From the NCBI RefSeq assembly GCF_018917965.1, contig NZ_JAHLPP010000001.1, forward strand, positions 310,001 to 374,000: DNA of 64,000 bases. Reading direction: 5' to 3'. A model generated the notes under the pieces. That model searched no databases, had not been told where the DNA came from, and worked only from the letters and a program-made list of their open reading frames with translations. Positions 24,150-31,783 of the stretch are shown piece by piece. The position numbers were made by a program, and so were the translations under genes. This DNA is from Pseudoflavonifractor sp. MSJ-37 (lineage in GTDB: Bacteria > Bacillota > Clostridia > Oscillospirales > Oscillospiraceae). Every line of letters starts with the position of its first letter. The stretch's first letter is position 1.

Positions 24150-24237
24150 GCACGAGTGGTGGAATTGGCAGACTCGCTAGATTCAGGTTCTAGTGTGCAT
24201 TACGCACGTGCGGGTTCAAGTCCCGCCTCGTGCACCA
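24150..24237 (+). tRNA. tRNA-Leu (anticodon CAG)
   Basis: An 88-base class II tRNA with a long variable arm and encoded CCA. Acceptor GCACGAG pairs with CTCGTGC; anticodon stem CTAGA/TCTAG with loop TTCAGGT gives anticodon CAG; T-arm contains GGTTCAAGTCC. It reads CUG codons, which are frequent in this GC-rich genome. Confidence 0.95.
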
Positions 24238-24238
24238 C

Positions 24239-24271
24239 AAAAAGAGACATGCGAGAGCATGTCTCTTTTTG
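24239..24271 (+). terminator. Terminator of tRNA-Leu
   Basis: A 14-bp perfect stem (24239-24252 with 24257-24270) with a GAGA loop, ending in TTTTT, two bases after the CCA. Confidence 0.92.
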
Positions 24272-24284
24272 TATCTTCAGCACG

Positions 24285-24421
24285 ATGATCGAGGGGCTGG
24301 AGCGGCTCCTCCACATGATAGAGGCCCGGTCCCAGGGGGCGTCACTATCACGGACCATCTGCTCTTCGATGCCTGGCGGCTCCATGAACTGTTTTGTGAT
24401 CTGGACCTGCTGACGAAATGA
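24285..24421 (+). pseudogene. Possible small gene broken by a homopolymer frameshift
   Basis: From ATG 24285 the frame gives a helical start (MIEGLERLLHMIEARSQG). After a run of five G at about 24336 the sensible continuation is in the next frame (VTITDHLLFDAWRLHELFCD, stop at 24421). One extra G would restore a ~45-residue acidic helical protein. There is no clear ribosome binding site, and it follows the tRNA terminator, so it may be a relic or a sequencing error. No family was recognised. Confidence 0.35.
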
Positions 24422-24458
24422 AAAATGAGCCCTCCCGCTGTCCTTGGCGGGAGGGCTC
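24421..24458 (-). terminator. Terminator after the flavodiiron gene
   Basis: A 12-bp perfect stem (24447-24458 with 24427-24438) on the minus strand followed by ATTTTTCATTT. Confidence 0.85.
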
Positions 24459-24477
24459 GCTGCGTATCGGGGGAGGA

Positions 24478-25683
24478 TCAGCCGTGCATGGAGGCCAAGA
24501 TGGCATCCTTGAGCTGGTGGAGCTGCTCCAGAGCGCCCTCGTTCAGAGCGGACTTGATGGTGACGACGGGCTCCAGCACGGTCATGCCCTTCATCTCATC
24601 CAGCTGGGCCCGGAGCTGCTTGGCTGCGGTGGGGCCCCAGGTGCCGTTCTCTATCAGGCCCACGGTCCGGTCCCGGAGGCCCAGGGCCTTCATGTCGTGG
24701 AGGAAGTCCAGCATGGCGGGATAGATCCCGTTGTTGTAGGTGGGGACGGCCAGCACCAGATGACTGCACCGGAACGCGTCGGCGATCAGCTGGGACACAT
24801 GGGTGACGGACACATCCCGGACCGTGATGCCCTTCACGCCGGCATCGGCCAGCGCGCAGGCCAGCACGTTGGCGGCGTTCTCCGTGTCGCCGTACATGGA
24901 GCCGTACAGGATGGCCACAGAGGTCTCCTCGGGCTCATAGCGGCTCCAGCGGTCGTACTTCTCCAACAGCCAGGGAAGGTCGGTGCGCCAGATGGGACCG
25001 TGGAGGGGGCAGATGGTCCGGATGTCCAGAGCGCTCAGCTTCTTCAGGGCCGCCTGGACCTGAGGGCCGTACTTGCCCACGATGTTGGTGTAGTAGCGGC
25101 GGGCGTCGTCCAGCCACTGGCTGGGAAAGTCCACCTCGTCGTTGAAGATATTGCCGTCCAGCGCGCCGAAGGAGCCGAAGGCGTCGGCGGAGAAGAGGAG
25201 CTTCTCGGAGGCCTCATAGGTCACCATGACCTCGGGCCAGTGGACCATGGGGGCAAAGTGAAAGGTCAGCGTGTGGGACCCCAGCGGGAGACTGTCCCCC
25301 TCCTTCACGACCACGGCGCGGTCCGCCAGATCCAGGCCGTAGAACTGGCTCAGGAAGGTGAAGGTCTTGGCGTTGCCCACCAGCTTCATCTGGGGGAAGC
25401 GGAGGACCAGCGCCTCGATGTTGGCGCAGTGGTCGGGCTCCATATGGTCGATGATTAGATAGTCCAGCGGACGGCCGCCCAGCACATGGGCCACGTTCTG
25501 TAGGAACTGCGCGCCGATGGAGGCGTCTACCGTGTCCATGAGGGCGGTCTTTTCGTCCAGGATCAGATAGGCGTTATAGGCCACCCCGCGGGGGATGGGG
25601 AACAGGTTCTCGAACAGGGCCAGACGGCGGTCAGAGCCGCCCACCCAGTAGACCGAGTCGGTGATCTTGCGGGTACAATACAT
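24478..25683 (-). CDS. FprA-family A-type flavoprotein (flavodiiron protein)
   Basis: A 401-residue protein: N-terminal metallo-beta-lactamase-like diiron domain with HMEPDH (His/Glu/Asp/His ligands) near residue 81, further ligands in MVHWPE and PLHGPIW, then a C-terminal flavodoxin domain (ILYGSMYGDTENAANVLA, FMN phosphate loop; VPTYNNGIYPAMLDFL). The family reduces O2 to water or NO to N2O and protects anaerobes. ATG 25683 is preceded by AAAGGAG. It is monocistronic with its own promoter and terminator; the electron donor (rubredoxin) is not encoded nearby. Confidence 0.95.
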   Translation of the reverse strand: MYCTRKITDSVYWVGGSDRRLALFENLFPIPRGVAYNAYLILDEKTALMDTVDASIGAQFLQNVAHVLGGRPLDYLIIDHMEPDHCANIEALVLRFPQMKLVGNAKTFTFLSQFYGLDLADRAVVVKEGDSLPLGSHTLTFHFAPMVHWPEVMVTYEASEKLLFSADAFGSFGALDGNIFNDEVDFPSQWLDDARRYYTNIVGKYGPQVQAALKKLSALDIRTICPLHGPIWRTDLPWLLEKYDRWSRYEPEETSVAILYGSMYGDTENAANVLACALADAGVKGITVRDVSVTHVSQLIADAFRCSHLVLAVPTYNNGIYPAMLDFLHDMKALGLRDRTVGLIENGTWGPTAAKQLRAQLDEMKGMTVLEPVVTIKSALNEGALEQLHQLKDAILASMHG

Positions 25684-25735
25684 AGATGCGTTCTCCTTTG
25701 GTGTGAGAGATCGGGATCGGATCGTTTCTGACCGC

Positions 25736-25764
25736 ATTATAGAACGAACGATACGCCGTTTCAA
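25736..25764 (-). promoter_or_regulatory. Sigma-A promoter of the flavodiiron gene
   Basis: On the minus strand TTGAAA (25764-25759) and TATAAT (25741-25736), 17-base spacer. Confidence 0.8.
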
Positions 25765-25856
25765 GGGGAAACCGGTAGAACGATGAGTTTTATGGACTGG
25801 GACAGGCAAGCCTCCGGCCGCCGCCGCATAGGGTCTGGGAGAGAGGGGGGCACCCA

Positions 25857-26138
25857 ATGGGAGAGCGGCGGAAGCGGGAGAGCATCCTGGAGCGGACGGC
25901 GGAGGTGTTCGACCTGCCGGGGGATCTGGTGGCAGGCCTGCCCCGGATCGAGCTCATCGGAGACCGGGAGCTGCGCATGGAGAACCACCGGGGCATCCTG
26001 GCCTACGGAACGGAGGAGATCCATATCTCCGGCGGACGGCTGGTCCTGCGGGTGCGGGGCGAGGAGCTGGAGCTGCGGGCCATGAACGCCGGGGAGCTGC
26101 TGATCACCGGGCGCATCCGGGGGCTGGAGCTGGAGTGA
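25857..26138 (+). CDS. yqfC: Sporulation protein YqfC
   Basis: A 93-residue member of the YqfC/YabP family, found only in spore formers and expressed in the mother cell under sigma-E in Bacillus. Recognisable features are the motif LPGDLVAGLPRIELIGDREL and the beta-strand pattern up to the short C-terminus LITGRIRGLELE. Its biochemical role is unknown. The next gene is yqfD, the invariable partner in this order. No clear sigma-E promoter was found by eye. Confidence 0.9.
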   Translation: MGERRKRESILERTAEVFDLPGDLVAGLPRIELIGDRELRMENHRGILAYGTEEIHISGGRLVLRVRGEELELRAMNAGELLITGRIRGLELE

Positions 26139-26156
26139 CCGAGAGGAGGGCGGCGG

Positions 26157-27382
26157 ATGAGACGGATAGTGGGCTGGTTCAGGGGCGCGGTGGAGGTAGA
26201 GGCCGCCGGACCCTTCCCGGAGCGGTTCCTGAACCTCTGCGGCCGGCAGAGGGTGCCCTTCTGGGGCGTGGAATGGCGGGGCGGCGGGACCGTGCGTCTC
26301 ACGGTCCCCCGGCGGGCCAGGCGGCGGCTGGATGGCCCTGCCGAGCGGGCGGGCTGTTCGCTCACCACGCTGGGGGAGAGCGGCCTGCCGGTGTTCCTGG
26401 GCCGGTTCCGGCGGCGGTATGCCCTGCTGGCGGGACTGGCTCTGTCGATGCTGGCGGTGATGCTCATGACGGCCTTCGTGCTGGTGGTGGATGTGGAGGG
26501 GAACGACACGGTGTCCACAGCCGAGATCCTCACAGTCCTGAGCCGCCTGGGGGTGCGTCCGGGGGCGTTCGGGCCGCCTCTGGACGTGGACGCGGTGGAA
26601 CAGCGGGCTCTGATGGAGCTGGAGGGCCTGAGCTGGATGTCCATCAACCTCCATGGGGCCCGGGCGGAGGTGCTGGTCCGGGAGCGGGCCGAGCCGCCGG
26701 AGATGGTGGAAGAGGCCCCCTATGGGGACATCGTGGCAGAGGTCCCCGGTGTGATCGAACGGCTGGAGGTGCTGGCCGGGGAGACCGACCGGACAGTCGG
26801 GGAGCCGGTGGCAGCAGGGGATGTGCTGATCCGGGGGAACGTCCTGCTGGAGGGCCCCCAGTACAGCGAGCATGACGTGGGCTGGCGGCAGGTCCGGGCC
26901 CGGGGGAGGGTATGGGCATCCACCTGGCGGGAGCTGACGGCGGAGATCCCGCTCACCGCCGCCGTCAAATCTTACGACGGGGCGGAGACCACCCGCTGGT
27001 CTTTGACTGTGCTGGGCCGGCGGATGGATCTTTTGGAAAAGAGTTGGATTCCCTATCCACGGTATGATAAAATAGGAGACACATGGAGCCTGCCGCCGGT
27101 GGGGGAGTGGAGCCTGCCGGTGACCCTGAGCCGGATCCGGATCCGGAGCTATCGGACGGTGCCCGCCCGGATCGATCCGTCCGCCGCCCTCGCGATGCTG
27201 GAGGAGCGGCTGGAGGCGGCCCTCCGGGCCCAACTGGGGGAGGAGGGCTCCATCGTCCAGACCGCGTATACCTCTGCGGTGACTGACGATGTGCTCACCG
27301 TCGGCATCCAGGCGGAGTGCAGGGAGGAGATCGGACGGTTCGTCCCGTTCGAGGCTCCGGAAGAAGGAGACAGAACGAACTC

Positions 27383-27386
<4 letters not shown>
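26157..27386 (+). CDS. yqfD: Sporulation protein YqfD
   Basis: A 409-residue protein: an N-terminal cytoplasmic segment of ~90 residues, one transmembrane helix (about 91-110, YALLAGLALSMLAVMLMTAF), then a large external domain with the POTRA-like start VDVEGNDTVSTAEILTVL and the family segment GDVLIRGNVL. It is required for sporulation in the mother cell in Bacillus, mechanism unknown. The stop codon overlaps the phoH start as ATGA. It follows yqfC by 18 bases. Confidence 0.92.
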
Positions 27387-28360
<974 letters not shown>

Positions 28361-28375
28361 GAGAGGAGCGGGACC

Positions 28376-28879
28376 ATGGAGCATCAGATCATCATCGAGA
28401 CCGAGGTGGAGGGCGTGGAGGAGTACGCCGACGCCCTGCGGCAGGTGATCCCCGCCGCCCTGGAGGCGGAGGGCGTGGGCCTGCCCTGCGAGGTGGATGT
28501 GCTTTTCACCGATGACCCGGGCATCCACCAGATCAATCTGGAACAGCGGGAGGTGGACCGGGCCACCGATGTGCTGTCCTTCCCCATGTTCGAGTTCACG
28601 CCGGGGGAACCGCCCACGGTGGAGGACGGGGACCTGCTGGACCCGGGCACGGAGTTGCTGCCGCTGGGGGACATGGTCCTCTCTGTAGACCATATCCGAA
28701 CGCAGGCGGCGGAGTTCGGCCACAGCGAGCGCCGGGAGCTGTGCTATCTGGCGGTCCACTCGGTCCTGCACCTGCTGGGCTATGACCATATGGACGAGGG
28801 GCCCATGAAGCGCCAGATGCGCGCCCGGGAGGAGGCCATCCTCGGGGCGCTGGGGATCCGGCGGGAAACGGAAAACTGA
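28376..28879 (+). CDS. ybeY: Endoribonuclease YbeY (rRNA maturation factor)
   Basis: A 167-residue zinc-dependent endoribonuclease involved in 16S rRNA 3' end maturation and ribosome quality control. The zinc motif H-x3-H-x5-H is seen in VHSVLHLLGYDH near residue 128, and RATDVLSFPMFE is conserved. It starts 15 bases after phoH with a GAGAGGAG site. In many Firmicutes diacylglycerol kinase and era follow; here an XRE regulator gene lies between ybeY and era. Confidence 0.95.
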   Translation: MEHQIIIETEVEGVEEYADALRQVIPAALEAEGVGLPCEVDVLFTDDPGIHQINLEQREVDRATDVLSFPMFEFTPGEPPTVEDGDLLDPGTELLPLGDMVLSVDHIRTQAAEFGHSERRELCYLAVHSVLHLLGYDHMDEGPMKRQMRAREEAILGALGIRRETEN

Positions 28880-28891
28880 CCGAGAAAAAAG

Positions 28892-28932
28892 AACGATCCC
28901 GCTCTCACGTTCGTCGTGAGAGCGGGATCGTT
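28892..28932 (+). terminator. Terminator after ybeY
   Basis: A 17-bp perfect stem (28892-28908 with 28916-28932) with a 7-base loop. The T-run is short on the plus strand. Confidence 0.7.
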
Positions 28933-28968
28933 TCGGTCGATGGACCTGGAAGGATAGGGAGAGACATC

Positions 28969-29226
28969 ATGTTCATCAACAAGACAAAGGATGGAAGGAA
29001 CAACATCAGCGGGCCGCAGATCGCGGCCCGGCGGAAGGAACGGGGCCTGTCCCAGCGGGCGCTGGCGGACCAGGTCCAGCTCCTGGGGTTGGACATCGAC
29101 AAGAACGCGGTGCAGAGGATCGAGTCCGGTCAGCGGTTCGTGACCGACATCGAGCTGGCCGCGTTCGCGGCCTATTTCCAGACCACGGTGGACGCGCTCC
29201 TGGAACGCGCGGACGATCCGGCCTGA
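28969..29226 (+). CDS. XRE-family helix-turn-helix regulator (small)
   Basis: An 85-residue protein consisting of one Cro/C1-type HTH (about residues 17-75): QIAARRKERGLSQRALADQ and KNAVQRIESGQRFVTDIEL, where HTH helices 2 and 3 are clear. There is no effector domain. It begins with AGGGAGA upstream. It is placed alone between terminator-like hairpins and the era promoter region. Target genes cannot be predicted. Confidence 0.8.
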   Translation: MFINKTKDGRNNISGPQIAARRKERGLSQRALADQVQLLGLDIDKNAVQRIESGQRFVTDIELAAFAAYFQTTVDALLERADDPA

Positions 29227-29334
29227 TACGGGGAGAAAGTGTTCTCGAAGGGGCGAAAACGTGCTATACTGGAACGACAGTCTGCGCGGACAGAGGCACA
29301 CCGGGGCACAGCGCCGGACAGAAAGGAGGCGGGC

Positions 29335-29391
29335 ATGAGGCGACATGTTCCGGAACTGGAAAATATAAACTCTTTGGTTGTTAAAAGATAG
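29335..29391 (+). CDS. Possible 18-codon small ORF before era
   Basis: ATG 29335 has a near-perfect Shine-Dalgarno (GAAAGGAGG, spacing 5-6), then 18 codons (MRRHVPELENINSLVVKR) and TAG. TATACT at 29265-29270 upstream could be a -10 box, though the -35 is poor. Its base composition drops sharply in GC after the seventh codon. It may be a leader peptide or a small protein, or the relic start of a lost gene. Confidence 0.35.
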   Translation: MRRHVPELENINSLVVKR

Positions 29392-29415
29392 ACATATCTT
29401 TTAAAGAAAAAAGGG

Positions 29416-29444
29416 TTTTCAGCCTGAAAAAGTTGTGTTATACT
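29416..29444 (+). promoter_or_regulatory. Probable sigma-A promoter of era
   Basis: TTTTCA (29416-29421) and TATACT (29439-29444), 17-base spacer, in an AT-rich stretch about 80 bases before the era start. Confidence 0.55.
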
Positions 29445-29525
29445 CATGCGTAGACACGGAGAACTGCTCAGACCGTGTACCATACTGTATATCAAAACAG
29501 TCGAAAGAAAGTTGAGGATGACCTT

Positions 29526-30422
29526 ATGGAGATCAAACGTTCCGGAATGATCAGTATCGTGGGCCGGCCCAATGTGGGCAAGTCCACCCTGACCAACGCG
29601 CTCGTCGGCGAGAAGATCGCCATCGTGACCAACAAGCCACAGACCACCCGCAACCGCATCTGCGCCGTGGTGGACCGGAAGGACTGCCAGTTCGTGTTCA
29701 TGGACACCCCCGGCCTCCACAAGGCCCGCACTAAGCTGGGCGACTACATGGTCAAGGTGGTCAAGGACAGCGTGGCCGATGTGGACGCGGTGTGCCTCAT
29801 CGTGGAGCCCATCCCCCATGTGGGCGGGCCGGAGGAGGAGCTGATCGGCCGCATCAAGAGCCTGGGCGTCCCCTCGGTGCTGATCATCAACAAGATCGAC
29901 ACCGTGGAGAAGGAGGAGCTCCTGGCGGTCATGCAGGCCTATGCCCAGGTCCACGACTTCAACGCCATCCTGCCGATCTCCGCCAGGACCGGAGAGGGCG
30001 TGGAGGAGGTGCTGGACGTGCTGAGCCAGTTCCTGCCGGAGGGGCCCCGCCTGTTCCCGGAGGGCATGGTCACCGACCAGCCCGAACGGCAGGTCTGCGC
30101 CGAGATCATCCGGGAGAAGCTGCTCCTCTGCCTGGACAAGGAGATCCCCCACGGCACCGCGGTGGAGCTGGTCCGCTTCGCCGAGCGGGAGCGGGACGGC
30201 GTGATCGAGATCGACGCCACCATCTACTGCGAGAAGGAGAGCCACAAGGGCATCATCATCGGCAAGGGCGGCGCCATGCTCAAGAAGATCTCCACGCAGG
30301 CTCGTCAGGACATCGAGCGCTTCATGGGCGCGAAAGTCTACCTCCGTACCTGGGTGAAGGTGAAGGAGAACTGGCGGGACAACATGAACCTGATCCACGA
30401 CTTCGGCTTCAAGGACGAGTGA
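29526..30422 (+). CDS. era: GTPase Era
   Basis: A 298-residue essential GTPase that binds the 3' end of 16S rRNA and assists 30S assembly. The G motifs are GRPNVGKS (G1), TTRNR (G2 region), DTPG (G3), NKID (G4) and SAR (G5), followed by the C-terminal KH domain with GKGGAMLKKI near residue 245. ATG 29526 was chosen for GAGG about 10 bases upstream. It heads the unit era-recO-nitroreductase-mutS2. Confidence 0.97.
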   Translation: MEIKRSGMISIVGRPNVGKSTLTNALVGEKIAIVTNKPQTTRNRICAVVDRKDCQFVFMDTPGLHKARTKLGDYMVKVVKDSVADVDAVCLIVEPIPHVGGPEEELIGRIKSLGVPSVLIINKIDTVEKEELLAVMQAYAQVHDFNAILPISARTGEGVEEVLDVLSQFLPEGPRLFPEGMVTDQPERQVCAEIIREKLLLCLDKEIPHGTAVELVRFAERERDGVIEIDATIYCEKESHKGIIIGKGGAMLKKISTQARQDIERFMGAKVYLRTWVKVKENWRDNMNLIHDFGFKDE

Positions 30423-30429
30423 TCCGTCC

Positions 30430-31224
30430 ATGCTGCTGACCACTCAGGGCATCGTCCTCCGGGGCGTCGATTATAAGGAGTCCGACAAGATCCTCACCGT
30501 CCTGACGAGGGACGGGGGAAAGCTGACCGTGCGGGCCAAGGGGTGCCGCCGGAAGGGCAGCCGCCTGGCCGCCTCCGTCCAGCTCCTGGCCTGGTCCGAC
30601 ATGACCCTGTTCGAATACCGGGACCGCTATACGCTGAACGACGCGGAGCCTCTGGAGCTGTTCTGGGGGGTCCGGAGCGACGTGGAGAAGGTGGCCCTTG
30701 GCTCCTATTTCGCCGAGGTGACGGAGGCCGTCTCGGGCGAGGGGCAGGCAGATCCGGCGGTGCTGTCCCTGCTCCTGAATTCCCTCTACGCCCTGGACAA
30801 GCTGGACCGGCCCCTGCCGCTGGTGAAGGCCGTGTTCGAGCTGAAGCTGCTGAGCCTGATCGGCTACGAGCCCCTGCTGGACGCCTGCGCCGTCTGCGGC
30901 GCGGTGGAGCCGGAGGACGCCCGCCTCCAGCTCGCGGAGGGGATGCTGACCTGCGCCAAGTGCCGCTCCGGCGGCGAGGGCCCGTCCGTACCGGTGAGTC
31001 CGGCCGTGCTGACCGCCATGCGCCGTGTGGTGTACGGCGACCCCAAGCGTCTCTTCTCCTTCGCGCTGGACGAGGGAGGACAGAAGGGGTTCGCCCGTGC
31101 CTGCGAGCGCTTCCTGATGACCCAATTGGACCGGAGCTTCCGGACCTTGGAATTCTATAAAACGCTCCGTGTCCATGAGGACGGCGGAGCGGTCCCGCCG
31201 GCAGCCCCGGCGGGGGAGACATAA
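30430..31224 (+). CDS. recO: DNA repair protein RecO
   Basis: A 264-residue RecFOR mediator that loads RecA on gapped DNA. N-terminal OB-fold (TTQGIVLRGVDYKESDKIL), helical middle domain (PLVKAVFELKLLSLIGYEP), and a zinc finger with Cys pairs CAVCG (about residue 152) and CAKC (about 177). It follows era by seven bases, a conserved pairing in Firmicutes. Confidence 0.95.
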   Translation: MLLTTQGIVLRGVDYKESDKILTVLTRDGGKLTVRAKGCRRKGSRLAASVQLLAWSDMTLFEYRDRYTLNDAEPLELFWGVRSDVEKVALGSYFAEVTEAVSGEGQADPAVLSLLLNSLYALDKLDRPLPLVKAVFELKLLSLIGYEPLLDACAVCGAVEPEDARLQLAEGMLTCAKCRSGGEGPSVPVSPAVLTAMRRVVYGDPKRLFSFALDEGGQKGFARACERFLMTQLDRSFRTLEFYKTLRVHEDGGAVPPAAPAGET

Positions 31225-31241
31225 CAGGAGGGAAAGACCCG

Positions 31242-31736
31242 ATGAAAGACCCCATCTTCCAGCGCGTGAGCGTACGCAAGTTCACGGATGCCCCCGTCAC
31301 CGACGAGCAGGTGGAGCGGCTCCTGCGGGCCGCCATGGCCGCGCCGTCCGCCACCAACCAGCAGCCCTGGGAGTTCTATGTGGTGCGCGATCCGGAGAAG
31401 CTGATGGAGCTGTCCCGGTGCCACGAGTATTCCATGTGCGTGAAGAACGCCACGCTGGCGCTGGTGCCCTGCTATCGGAAGGAGGCCCGGCATCCCGAGT
31501 ACCTCCACCTGGATCTGAGCGCCGCCACGGAGAACATCCTGCTGGAGGCGGTGCAGATGGGGCTGGGCGGGACCTGGCTGGGCATCGCCCCGGTGCCGGA
31601 CCGCATGGCGAAGATGCGGGAGATCCTGGATCTGCCGGAGGGGCTGGAGGCCTTCGCCATCGTACCTCTGGGCCAGCCGGAGCGGGACAAGCCTCGCCAG
31701 GACCGGTATGACCCATCCCGGGTCCATACCCTCTGA
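31242..31736 (+). CDS. Nitroreductase family protein
   Basis: A 164-residue FMN-dependent oxidoreductase of the short nitroreductase type. The N-terminal FMN phosphate site RVSVRKFTD, the central APSATNQQPWEFYVV, and the C-terminal GLGGTWLGIAPV and VPLGQPERDKP are all recognisable. Such proteins reduce nitro compounds, quinones or flavins with NAD(P)H; the physiological substrate is unknown. It starts 17 bases after recO with AGGAGGG upstream. Confidence 0.88.
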   Translation: MKDPIFQRVSVRKFTDAPVTDEQVERLLRAAMAAPSATNQQPWEFYVVRDPEKLMELSRCHEYSMCVKNATLALVPCYRKEARHPEYLHLDLSAATENILLEAVQMGLGGTWLGIAPVPDRMAKMREILDLPEGLEAFAIVPLGQPERDKPRQDRYDPSRVHTL

Positions 31737-31748
31737 ACAGAAGGGAGC

Positions 31749-31772
31749 GCCCCAGCCGGGAACGGCTGGGGC
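31749..31772 (+). repeat. Perfect hairpin overlapping the mutS2 ribosome-binding region
   Basis: Ten base pairs (31749-31758 with 31763-31772) and a GGAA loop. The 3' arm contains the only G-rich stretch (GGGG) near the mutS2 start, so it could mask the ribosome binding site. No T-run follows. Confidence 0.5.
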
Positions 31773-31783
31773 AGATGCCATAT

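Noticed and set aside
24230-24421. 63-codon frame starting inside tRNA-Leu
   Set aside because: Its first part lies in the tRNA and terminator; only the downstream part from 24285 is plausible, and in two frames.
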